The notes beneath the pieces are model-generated. The model was not told the origin of the DNA, did not search any database, and saw only the letters and a list, made by a program, of their open reading frames with translations. DNA of 64,000 nt from Phenylobacterium sp. (GTDB lineage Bacteria > Pseudomonadota > Alphaproteobacteria > Caulobacterales > Caulobacteraceae). A program made the position numbers and the translations under genes. Location: assembly GCF_019636135.1 (NCBI RefSeq), contig NZ_JAHBYD010000008.1:62001-126000 (forward strand), read 5' to 3'. Below are positions 1-7,793 of this stretch, piece by piece. The number at the start of each line of letters is the position of its first letter. Position 1 is the first letter of the stretch.

Positions 1-161
1 AGGAGCTCTCGACCTTCTCGGAGTGCTTCGTGGTGGGCTCGGCGGCCGAGGTCACGCCCGTGGCCGAGATCGGCGAGTACACGTTCCGGCCGGGCAACAT
101 CTCGCTCAGCCTGATGGACGACTACGCCCGGCTGGTGCGGCGGGAGCTGGTGGAGGCCTGA
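1..161 (+). CDS. Class IV PLP aminotransferase (branched-chain aminotransferase-like), 3' end only
   Basis: Only the last 52 codons lie in the window, in the frame ending at TGA 159-161. The tail contains VGSAAEVTPVAEIGEY, which matches the C-terminal block of fold-type IV PLP aminotransferases (branched-chain aminotransferase, D-amino acid transaminase), where the T/S-A-A-E-V-T-P-V loop helps form the cofactor pocket. The following segment (LSLMDDYARLVRRELVEA) fits the usual C-terminal helix. Branched-chain aminotransferase is the likelier member; the missing N-terminal part would decide. Confidence 0.7.
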   Translation, partial: ELSTFSECFVVGSAAEVTPVAEIGEYTFRPGNISLSLMDDYARLVRRELVEA

Positions 162-169
162 CGCGAACC

Positions 170-664
170 TCAGCCGAAGCCGCTGCGCAGGTCTGACAGC
201 GTGGCCATGAGGTTCAGCGGAGATAGCGGCGACGGTTCGAGCCCCATCGCCCGATAGAAGGCGACGACCTCTTCCGACTCCGCGTGAGCGACGAGGCCTC
301 GGATTCCGATCAACTCGGAAGCCTGAAGCACCCGCCGAACCGCGTCGGTGAAAAGGTCGTTGCCCAGCCCCTTCCGCTGATGGTCGCGGCTGATCGCGAG
401 GCGGCCCAATAGAACTACGGGGACGGGTTCGGGCATGTTGCGACGGAAGCGACCCGGCGCGGCGCCTATGGCGACGGCTCCGGACGCCAGGGCATAGTAT
501 CCGAGCACCTCGGCGCCGTCGGCCAGGATGTAGGTTCGCGACGCGCCCGCGACCTGGTTCGACCGAGCCCGCCGGATGAGCCATTGATCGAGCGACGCCA
601 CCCCGCAGTTGAAGCGCGACAGGTCATGATGCTCGCCCAACGACTCGGGCGACCGGACCGCCAC
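170..664 (-). CDS. tacT: TacT-type GNAT acetyltransferase toxin
   Basis: A 164-residue GNAT-fold protein. The acetyl-CoA binding motif QRKGLGNDLF (R/Q-x-x-G-x-G) is near residue 97 and is preceded by a typical strand (VVLLGRLAIS). A C-terminal AFYRAMGLEP motif carries the tyrosine expected of TacT/AtaT toxins, which acetylate the amino acid on charged tRNA and stop translation. The GTG start at 664 is one base after the antitoxin stop, so the pair is co-transcribed and probably translationally coupled. Family assignment is from motifs plus linkage to a DUF1778 protein; the tRNA target is unknown. Confidence 0.85.
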   Translation of the reverse strand: MAVRSPESLGEHHDLSRFNCGVASLDQWLIRRARSNQVAGASRTYILADGAEVLGYYALASGAVAIGAAPGRFRRNMPEPVPVVLLGRLAISRDHQRKGLGNDLFTDAVRRVLQASELIGIRGLVAHAESEEVVAFYRAMGLEPSPLSPLNLMATLSDLRSGFG

Positions 665-665
665 G

Positions 666-938
666 CTATTCCCAGGCCGGCTTCTTGCTCAGAGATTTCC
701 GCAGCCGCGCGTTCGGGTTCGGTGGCTCGTCCAGGCGCTTGAGGAAGGCGTCGTAGGCTTCCCGGCTCACCATGATGAAAGGCTGGTCCCGCAGCGCCTC
801 CTCCGCCGCGCGCCGGGCCGCGTCGAGGACGAAATCCGTGCGGCTTCTTCCCTGGAGCTCGGCGGCGCGGTCGATGATGTCGCGCACCTCCGGCTTGATC
901 CGCAGGTTCAGGGTTTCGCGTTTCGGCTGGGCGCTCAT
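666..938 (-). CDS. tacA: TacA-type (DUF1778) ribbon-helix-helix antitoxin
   Basis: A 90-residue DUF1778 protein. The N-terminal segment KRETLNLRIKPEVRDIIDRA is a ribbon-helix-helix DNA-binding motif. The middle AAELQGRSRTDFVLDAARRA and the C-terminal MVSREAYDAFLKRLDEPP are typical of TacA antitoxins, whose C-terminus wraps the GNAT toxin. It is the first gene of the pair, with ATG at 936-938, and probably represses its own promoter through the large palindrome immediately upstream (951-983). Confidence 0.88.
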   Translation of the reverse strand: MSAQPKRETLNLRIKPEVRDIIDRAAELQGRSRTDFVLDAARRAAEEALRDQPFIMVSREAYDAFLKRLDEPPNPNARLRKSLSKKPAWE

Positions 939-950
939 GCCGAAAGGCTA

Positions 951-983
951 CCACGCCGTAATGACACTGTCATTACGGCGTGG
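951..983. promoter_or_regulatory. Perfect 16-bp inverted repeat upstream of tacA (candidate operator)
   Basis: The arms are CCACGCCGTAATGACA (951-966) and its exact complement (968-983), separated by one base. The repeat sits 13-45 bp before the tacA ATG and just past the stop of the upstream membrane-protein gene. No T-run follows on either strand, which argues against a simple intrinsic terminator. Autoregulatory palindromes directly before the antitoxin are normal for TacAT systems. The operator role is inferred. Confidence 0.6.
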
Positions 984-990
984 CGGGGTT

Positions 991-1392
991 CTAGGCCAGC
1001 AGCGCGTACGGGCGCGGGTGGGGTTCGCCGCGGCTCAGGTACACGAGGCCCACGATGCAGCGGACGCCGAACCAGACCATCGGCACGGCGCAGATCAGGC
1101 CCGCGACGCCCCAGAAGGCGAAGCCGATGCCGATGATCGTCAGCGGCAGGCCGACGAGCCAGAACACGCCGGCCACGACGGCGGCGGCCACCGCCAGGAG
1201 CAGGAAGCCCCAGAAGGTGCGGATCAGGTAGGTGTAGTGGGTGCGCATGTCGGGGCCCGCCGTCCCCTGCTGCGCGTGGGCGATGACGGCGCCGATGAGT
1301 GCGGTGAGGCCGCCCGTGGCGAAGCCCAGCAGGTAGAGCGCGTAGCACACCGCCGGCATCGTCTTGTCTTCGGTGCGATAAAGGTCGGTCAT
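991..1392 (-). CDS. DUF4870-like integral membrane protein
   Basis: A 133-residue polytopic protein with four likely membrane segments: CYALYLLGFATGGLTALIGA near residue 16, FWGFLLLAVAAAVVAGVFWL near 60, LTIIGIGFAFWGVAGLICAV near 82, and VWFGVRCIVGLVYLS near 105. A THYTYLIRTFW motif before the second segment is typical of DUF4870 family members, whose function is unknown. The ATG at 1392 was preferred over an upstream in-frame codon because the longer version adds only a charged, non-conserved stretch. It is monocistronic and ends 8 bp from the TacA operator palindrome. Confidence 0.7.
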   Translation of the reverse strand: MTDLYRTEDKTMPAVCYALYLLGFATGGLTALIGAVIAHAQQGTAGPDMRTHYTYLIRTFWGFLLLAVAAAVVAGVFWLVGLPLTIIGIGFAFWGVAGLICAVPMVWFGVRCIVGLVYLSRGEPHPRPYALLA

Positions 1393-1502
1393 CGTAGGTT
1401 CTTTGGTCCTCCACGCCCGGAAATCGGGCTCCCGCACAAAGAAATGGCCCCACCGCTCCGCGGGCGGAAGATGTAACTCCGTTACAAATTGGACACCCGG
1501 CC

Positions 1503-1877
1503 TCAGGCGCGGGCGAGCACGATCTCCACGCCGGCGCCCACCGCGTGCGGCGCGAGCGCCAGGGGCTTCTCGATGCGGACGCGGGCGCGGGTGACGCGGG
1601 CGTCCTGGAGGCAGGCTTCGGCCAGCCGGTGGGCGAAGGTCTCGACGAGGTCGATGTGGCCGCCGCCGGCGAGATCCTGCGCGGCCTGCAGGATGGTCTC
1701 GTAGTTGACGGTCTCGGCCAGGCGGTCCGAGGCGTTGGTGGGCACGTCGAGTTCGACGTCGACGATCAGCGGCTGCACGCGGCCGATCTCGTGGCGATAG
1801 ACGCCGATCTGGGCCTGCACCTTGAGGCCGGTCACGAACACCTTGCTGGCGGTCAGATCTCCCGGGGCCTGGCTCAT
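1503..1877 (-). CDS. folB: Dihydroneopterin aldolase
   Basis: A 124-residue protein catalysing dihydroneopterin cleavage to 6-hydroxymethyl-dihydropterin in folate synthesis. The family pattern is intact: KVFVTGLKVQAQIGVYRHEI at the N-terminus (the glutamate/tyrosine pterin pocket), VNYETILQAAQD in the middle, HIDLVETFAHRLAEACL with the pterin-anchoring glutamate, and a C-terminal RVRIEKPLAL with the catalytic lysine. The ATG overlaps the stop of the SDR gene by four bases (ATGA), so the two are translationally coupled. Confidence 0.92.
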   Translation of the reverse strand: MSQAPGDLTASKVFVTGLKVQAQIGVYRHEIGRVQPLIVDVELDVPTNASDRLAETVNYETILQAAQDLAGGGHIDLVETFAHRLAEACLQDARVTRARVRIEKPLALAPHAVGAGVEIVLARA

Positions 1878-2602
1878 GAGAGGTGCTGGCCCGAGTCGAC
1901 GGCGATCATCTGGCCGGTCACCGCGTGGGCGTCGATCAGGTAGCGCAGGGCCGCCGCCATCTGCTCGGGCGACGAGGGCCGCCGCATCAGGGTGCTCGCG
2001 ACCTCCGCGTCGAACGCCGCCTGGTCCTGATGGATCGAGGGCAGGGTGGGGCCGGGCCCGATGCCGTTCACGCGGATGCGCGGCGCCAGCGCCTGGGCCA
2101 GCATCCTCGTCGCGTCCCACAGCGCGGCCTTGGACAGGGTGTAGGAGAAGAAATGGGCGCCGGGCCGCAGGACCCGCTGGTCCAGCACGTTGACGATCAG
2201 GCCTTCGCGGTCGGCGGGCAGGCGCCGCGCGAACACCTGGGCGAGCACCAAGGGCGCACGCAGGTTGGTCTCCATGTGGAGGTCCCACGAGGCGCGGTTC
2301 ATGTCGGCGAAGGCGTCCTCCTCGAAGACGGAGGCGCAGTTGATCAGGAGCGTGACGGGGCCGAGCTCGCCCTCGGCCTCGCCGACCAGGGCGACGGTCT
2401 CGCTTTCCTTGCGCAGGTCGCAGGTGACGATGCGCGCCTTGCGGCCCCGGGCGCGGACCTCTCCGGCGGCGGCTTCCGCATCGTCGTCGACGGCGCGGGC
2501 GTGCAGGGCGACGTCATAGCCGGCCTCGGCGGCCGTCGCCGCCAGCACGCGGCCGATCCGCCGCGCGCCGCCCGTCACCAGTGCTGCGCCGCGGCCGGCC
2601 AC
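1874..2602 (-). CDS. SDR oxidoreductase, pteridine/dihydromonapterin reductase-like
   Basis: A 242-residue classical short-chain dehydrogenase. The nucleotide motif is TGGARRIG (residues 10-17), the TGx3RxG form seen in PTR1/FolM pteridine reductases and consistent with NADPH use. It also has LLINCAS (NNAS equivalent), the Y-T-L-S-K catalytic motif and NGIGPGPT. The GTG start at 2602 follows a TGAGGCGGG-like ribosome site. It overlaps folB by four bases. Linkage plus the TGx3RxG motif suggests reduction of a folate-pathway pterin; the exact substrate is inference. Confidence 0.78.
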   Translation of the reverse strand: MAGRGAALVTGGARRIGRVLAATAAEAGYDVALHARAVDDDAEAAAGEVRARGRKARIVTCDLRKESETVALVGEAEGELGPVTLLINCASVFEEDAFADMNRASWDLHMETNLRAPLVLAQVFARRLPADREGLIVNVLDQRVLRPGAHFFSYTLSKAALWDATRMLAQALAPRIRVNGIGPGPTLPSIHQDQAAFDAEVASTLMRRPSSPEQMAAALRYLIDAHAVTGQMIAVDSGQHLS

Positions 2603-2615
2603 GGGATATCCCGCC

Positions 2616-2696
2616 TCAGTCGAGGCGGCCGAACTCGAAGAAGTTCAGCGCCGCCATGACGGCGAGGAACGCGAGGATCATGTAGATGCCGCTCAT
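2616..2696 (-). CDS. 26-residue putative membrane peptide upstream of the SDR-folB pair
   Basis: A short ORF with ATG at 2696 preceded by a strong GGAGG four bases away, ending with TGA at 2616, 13 bp before the SDR start. Its central stretch IYMILAFLAVMAALNFFEF is a single hydrophobic segment, followed by a charged GRLD tail. The good ribosome site, the complete hydrophobic helix and the position as first gene of the SDR-folB unit support translation. I do not recognise a family. It resembles the peptide at 8853-8927 (both begin M-[NS]-G-I and are almost wholly hydrophobic). Confidence 0.5.
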   Translation of the reverse strand: MSGIYMILAFLAVMAALNFFEFGRLD

Positions 2697-2903
2697 GGGG
2701 CCTCCGGGAATTGCCGATCCGGGCTTTAGCGACCGCCGCCCGGCGTCGCAAGGCTTCGGTCAAAACGCGCAACTTCGTCGCCTGACGCCAAGGCAGGGGC
2801 TTCCCACCTTAACGCCGATCACTAAAATGAGCGTTTGACGGGTGGGGCGTGCGCGCGCCTCGATCCCCAACGACAAGATTGAACGACAAAGACGGAGGAC
2901 GTC

Positions 2904-4346
2904 ATGCGCGAGTACCTCAAGTTCTACATCGACGGGAAGTGGGTGGACCCGGTCGGCGGCCTCAAGACGCTCGACGTCGAGAACCCCGCCACCGAACAGG
3001 TCGCCGGCAAGATCGCCATGGGCTCGGCCGCGGACGTGGACGCGGCCTGCAAGGCGGCCCGCAAGGCGTTCGACAGTTGGAGCCAGACCAGCCGCGAAGA
3101 GCGCCTGGAGGTCCTGGGCCGCATCCTGGCCGAATACCAGAAGCGCTTCGGCGACCTCGCGACCGCGGTGACCGAGGAGATGGGCGCCCCGGCGTCGCTC
3201 GCCCAGCGCGCGCAGGTTCCGATCGGCATGGCGCACCTGGCCACCACCACCGAGGTCCTCAAGAACTTCAAGTTCGAGGAAGACCGCGGCCCGACGATGA
3301 TCGTCAAGGAGCCGATCGGCGTCTGCGGCTTCATCACCCCCTGGAACTGGCCGCTGAACCAGATCGTCTGCAAGGTGGCCCCGGCCATCGCGACGGGCTG
3401 CACCATGGTGCTGAAGCCGTCGGAAGTGGCGCCCTTCAGCGGGCACATCTTCGCCGAGATCATGCATGCGGCGGGCGTGCCGGCCGGCGTGTTCAACCTG
3501 GTCCACGGCGACGGCCCGACGGTGGGCGCGGCGATCTCCAGCCACCCGGACGTCGACATGGTGTCGTTCACCGGCTCGACCCGCGCCGGCATCGAAGTGG
3601 CCAAGGCGGCCGCCGCCACCGTCAAGCGCGTGGCCCAGGAGTTGGGCGGCAAGAGCCCGAACATCGTGCTGGACGACGGCGCGTTCGCGAAGGGCGTCGG
3701 CCGTGGCGTGGCCACCATGATGACCAACTCGGGCCAGTCCTGTAACGCGCCGACCCGCATGCTCGTCCCCTCCAAGCGGATGGACGAGGCGATCGCGGTG
3801 GCGCGGGAAACCGCCGCCGGCGTCACCGTCGGCGACCCGAACGGCAACAGCCAGCTCGGCCCCGTGGTCTCCAAGGTCCAGTTCGACAAGATCCAGAAGC
3901 TGATCCAGGCCGGCATCGACGAGGGCGCCACCCTCGTGATCGGCGGCACGGGCCGGCCCGAAGGCCTCGACAAGGGCTACTACGTGAAGCCGACCGTCTT
4001 CGCGAACGTGACCAACGACATGACCATCGCCAAGGAGGAGATCTTCGGCCCGGTGATCTCGATCCTCGGCTACGAGACGGTCGAGCAGGCGATCGACATC
4101 GGCAACGACACCGAGTACGGCCTGGCCGCCTACGTGCAGGCGGAAGACCTGGAGAAGGCCCGCAAGGTCGCCGCCAAGCTTCGCGCCGGCCAGGTGTCGA
4201 TCAACGGCGGCGGCGGCGACATGATGGCCCCGTTCGGCGGTTACAAGATGAGCGGCAACGGGCGCGAGTGGGGCGACTACGCCTTCCACGAGTTCCTCGA
4301 GACCAAGGCCATGCTCGGCTACGCGCCGAAGCCGGCGGCGGAATAA
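2904..4346 (+). CDS. NAD(P)-dependent aldehyde dehydrogenase
   Basis: A 480-residue ALDH superfamily enzyme oxidising an aldehyde to the acid. Visible motifs are GFITPWNWP with the catalytic Asn148, FTGSTRAG of the Rossmann fold, QELGGKSPNIVL with general base Glu246, and NSGQSCNAPTRM with nucleophile Cys280. A GGAGGA ribosome site lies 5 bp before the ATG. The gene stands alone, with its own terminator hairpin downstream (4371-4395). Substrate not deducible; the SCNAPTR signature places it with broad-specificity aldehyde dehydrogenases rather than GabD or BetB. Confidence 0.9.
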   Translation: MREYLKFYIDGKWVDPVGGLKTLDVENPATEQVAGKIAMGSAADVDAACKAARKAFDSWSQTSREERLEVLGRILAEYQKRFGDLATAVTEEMGAPASLAQRAQVPIGMAHLATTTEVLKNFKFEEDRGPTMIVKEPIGVCGFITPWNWPLNQIVCKVAPAIATGCTMVLKPSEVAPFSGHIFAEIMHAAGVPAGVFNLVHGDGPTVGAAISSHPDVDMVSFTGSTRAGIEVAKAAAATVKRVAQELGGKSPNIVLDDGAFAKGVGRGVATMMTNSGQSCNAPTRMLVPSKRMDEAIAVARETAAGVTVGDPNGNSQLGPVVSKVQFDKIQKLIQAGIDEGATLVIGGTGRPEGLDKGYYVKPTVFANVTNDMTIAKEEIFGPVISILGYETVEQAIDIGNDTEYGLAAYVQAEDLEKARKVAAKLRAGQVSINGGGGDMMAPFGGYKMSGNGREWGDYAFHEFLETKAMLGYAPKPAAE

Positions 4347-4370
4347 GGCCTCCGAATCAGCGTGATGCGA

Positions 4371-4395
4371 AGGGCCGCCCTCGGGTGGCCCTTTT
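4371..4395 (+). terminator. Intrinsic terminator after the aldehyde dehydrogenase
   Basis: The stem AGGGCCGCC pairs with GGTGGCCCT (one G-T wobble) around a CTCG loop and is followed by TTTT. It lies 24 bp past the stop at 4346. Orientation and T-run fit termination of the plus-strand aldehyde dehydrogenase transcript, so the kinase gene downstream likely has its own promoter. Confidence 0.7.
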
Positions 4396-4504
4396 GCTTG
4401 ACCGGACAGTCGCCCCGCCTTCCACTGCGGCTGCGGCGGAGCTTGCCGCCGCGAGCGGTGCAGCCGTTGTGACCGGACGGAAGGGCAACGACGTTCTGGA
4501 TACC

Positions 4505-5896
4505 GTGTCTCCGCCCTCCAGCGTCTTCACGGCGATCCGCCACGCGCCGATCGGCATCGCCCTCTTCGACCGCGGCATGCGCTACCTGGCCGCGTCCGGG
4601 CGGTTCCTGACCGACCAGGGCCTGCCGGCCGACACGCCCCTGGTCGGGCGGCTGCACTACGACGTCTTCCCCGCGGTGCCGCAGCGCTGGCGCGACCTTC
4701 ACGCCCAGGTGCTGAAGGACGGCAAGGAGCGCAACCACCCCGCCGATCCGTTCCCGCAGCCCGACGGCTCGATCATGTGGGTCCGCTGGTCGCTGGCGCC
4801 CTGGCGCAGCGACGCCGGCGAGATCGGGGGCCTCGTGCTCTACACCGAAGTGGTGACCGAGGAGGTCGAGGCGCGGATGAGCCTGGAGGCCGCCGAGGCC
4901 CGCTACCGCGCGATCTTCGACCAGGTGGCGGTGGGCGCCGCGCGCGTCTCGCCCGACGGCCGGTTCCTGGAGGTCAACGACCGCTTCTGCGAGATCTGCG
5001 GATACACCCGCGCCGAGATCACGCAGCTCACCTTCCACCAGATCACGCACCCGGACGACCTCGACACCGACGTCGCCCAGGCCGAGGCGCTGCTGGACGG
5101 CCGCATCACCACCTATTCGCTGGAGAAGCGCTACCTCAGGAAGGGCGGCGGGGTGGTCTGGATCGGGCTGACGGTGTCGCTGGTGCGCACGCCGACGGGC
5201 GAACCGGACTACTTCGTCTCGATCATCGAGGACATCTCGGCGCGCAAGCAGGCCGAGCGCGAGCAGCAGCGCTACCAGGGCCAGCTCCGCCTGCTGATCA
5301 ACGAGCTGAACCACCGGGTGAAGAACACGCTGGCCACCGTCCAGTCGATGGCGTCCCAGACCCTGCGCCACGAGCCCGACCCGGAGCGGGCCTACGGCAA
5401 GTTCGAGGCGCGCCTCCTGGGCCTCTCCGAGGTGCATGAGCTGCTGACCCGCGAGAGGTGGCACGGCGCGGCGCTGAAGGGCGTCGCAGAGCGGGCGCTG
5501 CGGCCCTTCGTGCCGGTCGCGTCGGTCCAGGTGCGGGTCGAGGGGCCCGAGGTGTGGCTGCAACCCGCGGCGGCGCTGACCATGGCGCTGGTCCTGCACG
5601 AACTCGCCACCAACGCGGTGAAGTACGGCGCGCTGTCGGTCGAACGCGGCCGGATCGACGTCACCTGGGCCTTCGACGCGGCCAGCCGCGAGCTCTCGCT
5701 GACGTGGGCGGAGTCGCAGGGGCCGCCGGTTTCGCCGCCCACGCGCCGGGGCTTCGGCTCGCGCCTCATCGAGCGCGGCCTGCGCAGCGAGCTGCGGGGC
5801 TCGGCGACCATGCGCTACGAAACGTCGGGCTTCAGTTGCCTCCTGAAGGCGCGCCTGCCGCCGGCCGAGAACGCGCCGACCCTCTTCGACATCTAG
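4505..5896 (+). CDS. Two-PAS HWE-family sensor histidine kinase
   Basis: A soluble kinase of about 463 residues with two N-terminal PAS domains (the first opening with VFTAIRHAPIGIALFDRG, the second with YRAIFDQVAVGAARVSPDGR) and an HWE kinase core. The phospho-acceptor motif is INELNHRVKNTLATVQSMA; the N-box is LVLHELATNAVKYGAL; the diagnostic W-x-E is in LTWAESQGPP; the G-box is GFGSRLIERGL. In alphaproteobacteria these kinases often serve light, stress or general-stress signalling. No response regulator is adjacent. The start is uncertain: GTG 4505 and GTG 4469 are both in frame without an ideal ribosome site. Confidence 0.85.
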   Translation: MSPPSSVFTAIRHAPIGIALFDRGMRYLAASGRFLTDQGLPADTPLVGRLHYDVFPAVPQRWRDLHAQVLKDGKERNHPADPFPQPDGSIMWVRWSLAPWRSDAGEIGGLVLYTEVVTEEVEARMSLEAAEARYRAIFDQVAVGAARVSPDGRFLEVNDRFCEICGYTRAEITQLTFHQITHPDDLDTDVAQAEALLDGRITTYSLEKRYLRKGGGVVWIGLTVSLVRTPTGEPDYFVSIIEDISARKQAEREQQRYQGQLRLLINELNHRVKNTLATVQSMASQTLRHEPDPERAYGKFEARLLGLSEVHELLTRERWHGAALKGVAERALRPFVPVASVQVRVEGPEVWLQPAAALTMALVLHELATNAVKYGALSVERGRIDVTWAFDAASRELSLTWAESQGPPVSPPTRRGFGSRLIERGLRSELRGSATMRYETSGFSCLLKARLPPAENAPTLFDI

Positions 5897-5944
5897 ACCA
5901 TTCGGCTTCCCGGCCTCGGACCAACCCAAGCGCCGAATGGTCTA
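5894..5944. repeat. 51-bp dispersed palindrome, copy 1, carrying both convergent stop codons
   Basis: The outer arms are TAGACCATTCGGC and GCCGAATGGTCTA, with a GC-rich interior. A near-identical copy in inverted orientation is at 30983-31033. The first three bases are the TAG of the kinase gene and the last three are, on the other strand, the TAG of nhaA. The hairpin may also act as a bidirectional terminator. Confidence 0.8.
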
Positions 5945-7129
5945 GCCTGCGCCCTCGGCGGCCCGCCGTGCGGCGCCGATCCGCAGCACGATCGCGCCCA
6001 GGAGCACAGACGCCAGGGAGCCCACGATCACCCCCGCCCGCACCTGGGTCTGGTGGGCGGCGTCGGCGTCGGGGAAGGCCAGGGCGCCGATGAACAGGCT
6101 CATCGTGAAGCCGACGCCGCAGAGGGCCGAGACGCCGTAGAGCTCCAGCCATTTCGCGCCCGTGGGCCGGCGCGCCCATTTCAGCCCGATGGCCAGCGCC
6201 GCGGCGCCGAAGACGCCGATCTGCTTGCCGAAGAAGAGGCCGGCCGCCACGCCCAGGCTGACCGGCCCCAGCGCCTTGCCGGTCTCGGCGCCCAGCGTGA
6301 AGCCCGCTGCGGTGAAGGCGAACAGCGGCAGGATCAGGAAGGCGACGTAGGGGTGCAGCGCCTCCATGGTCTCGGCCAGCACGCCCTGGCCGCCGGGCCG
6401 CTTCGGCTCCAGCGGGAAGCAGAAGGCCGCGGCGATGCCCGCCAGCGAGGTGTTCACGCCCGATTCCAGCGTGAAGCCCCAGAGCAGCAGGCCGCCCGCC
6501 GCCCAGAAGGCGTAGGGCGCGGCGCGCCAGCGGCCCATGGCGGCCAGCACCGCGGTCGTCACCGCCGCGCCCGCCAGCATCGGGAACCTGAGCTCCGTCG
6601 TGTAGAGCGCGGCGATCAGCACCACGGCGACGAGGTCGTCGGCGATGGCCAGGGTCAGCAGGAACACCCGCAGCGTCGGCGGCAGCTTCGGCCCCGCCAC
6701 GGCGAGCGCCGCCAGCGCAAAGGCGATGTCGGTGGCGGTCGGCACCGGCCAGCCTTCCATGCGCCCGCCGCCGATCCCGTTGATCGCCAGGTAGATCAGG
6801 GCCGGCGCGATCACGCCCCCGGCGGCCGCCAGGATCGGCAGCGCGAGGCGCCGGGGGTTCGAGAGTTCGCCCCGCAGGATCTCGTGCTTGATCTCCAGCC
6901 CCACGACGAAGAAGAAGATCGGCATCAGCGCCGTCTTCACCCAGCCGGAGAGGCTCATCTCCTGGAAGAACGGCCCGACCTGCACCGGAACCGCCGTGTG
7001 CGTCAGCGCGTCGTAGACCCCGGCCCACGGCGAATTGGCCCAGAGGATCGCGGCGAAGGCCGAGGCGGCCAGCAGCAGGCCGGAGCCGGTCTCCGTCTTC
7101 AGGAACTCGAGGGTCGACCGGGACGACAT
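5942..7129 (-). CDS. nhaA: Na+/H+ antiporter NhaA
   Basis: A 395-residue inner-membrane antiporter with about twelve hydrophobic segments. It keeps the NhaA hallmarks: LMPIFFFVVGLEIKHEILRG near residue 70, the TATDIAFALA motif near 130, LAIADDLVAVVLI with the paired aspartates of the cation site near 163, and GFTMSLFIGALAF near 340. It exchanges Na+ for protons for pH and sodium homeostasis. Convergent with the HWE kinase; both stops fall inside the same 51-bp palindrome. Confidence 0.96.
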   Translation of the reverse strand: MSSRSTLEFLKTETGSGLLLAASAFAAILWANSPWAGVYDALTHTAVPVQVGPFFQEMSLSGWVKTALMPIFFFVVGLEIKHEILRGELSNPRRLALPILAAAGGVIAPALIYLAINGIGGGRMEGWPVPTATDIAFALAALAVAGPKLPPTLRVFLLTLAIADDLVAVVLIAALYTTELRFPMLAGAAVTTAVLAAMGRWRAAPYAFWAAGGLLLWGFTLESGVNTSLAGIAAAFCFPLEPKRPGGQGVLAETMEALHPYVAFLILPLFAFTAAGFTLGAETGKALGPVSLGVAAGLFFGKQIGVFGAAALAIGLKWARRPTGAKWLELYGVSALCGVGFTMSLFIGALAFPDADAAHQTQVRAGVIVGSLASVLLGAIVLRIGAARRAAEGAG

Positions 7130-7222
7130 CGCCCTTGCCTAGCAACCGCTCCGGCGCCGCTCTAGCGAAATCGGCCGGCGGCTCTAAGGTGCCCGCAAAG
7201 ACCGGATGTTCGAGGAAACGCC

Positions 7223-7792
7223 ATGAGACTGACCCAGCCGCGGATCGCCCCGCTCGCCGACGGCGAGATGACCCCGGACCAGGAGGAGGCGCTGAAGCCG
7301 GTCCGCAACGGGACGATGGGCGTGCTCAACATCTTCCGCACCCTGGCGCGCGCGCCCAAGGCGCTGAGCCGGTTCAACGACTGGGGCGGTTATGTGCTGT
7401 CGCGGCGCAACGACCTGCCGGCGCGCGAGCGCGAGATCGTGATCCTGCGCATCGGCTACCTCTGCAAGAGCGGCTACGAATTCACCCAGCACAGCCGCAT
7501 CGGCCTGCAGAGCGGCCTGACCGAGGCCGAGATCGAGGCCATCAAGCGCGGCGCCGGCGCCGGCTGGAAGCCGGCCGACGCGGTGCTGATCAAGGCGTCG
7601 GACGAACTCCACCACGACCACTTCGTCACGGATGCGACATGGGCCGAGCTCAGGAAGCACTACACGGAGAAGCAGTGCATGGATCTGGTGTTCACCGTGG
7701 GCCAGTACACCCAGGTCTCGATGATCCTGAACACCTTCGGCGTGCAGCTCGACGAGGGCCAGACGCTCGATCCCGAGCTGAAGGGCTACTGA
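7223..7792 (+). CDS. Carboxymuconolactone decarboxylase (AhpD-like) family protein
   Basis: A 189-residue all-helical protein. The active-site region EREIVILRIGYLCKSGYEFT followed by QH carries Cys81, Glu86 and His90, the arrangement of AhpD-like/CMD proteins, here with a single cysteine rather than CxxC. Such proteins act as alkylhydroperoxidase partners or on hydroxy-acid lactones. It is followed after one base by an SDR gene, so the two form an operon; this pairing recurs in aromatic or lipid catabolism, but the substrate cannot be read from sequence. Confidence 0.82.
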   Translation: MRLTQPRIAPLADGEMTPDQEEALKPVRNGTMGVLNIFRTLARAPKALSRFNDWGGYVLSRRNDLPAREREIVILRIGYLCKSGYEFTQHSRIGLQSGLTEAEIEAIKRGAGAGWKPADAVLIKASDELHHDHFVTDATWAELRKHYTEKQCMDLVFTVGQYTQVSMILNTFGVQLDEGQTLDPELKGY

Positions 7793-7793
7793 C

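Noticed and set aside
951..983. Large palindrome as a plain intrinsic terminator
   Set aside because: No T-run on either side, and it overlaps the promoter region of tacA. An operator is the better reading, though both roles may coexist.
2760..4289. Long open frames antisense to the aldehyde dehydrogenase and many other genes
   Set aside because: They are products of high GC content at third positions. They show repetitive Arg/Gly/Ala-rich composition with no family motifs, while the sense frames have intact catalytic motifs.
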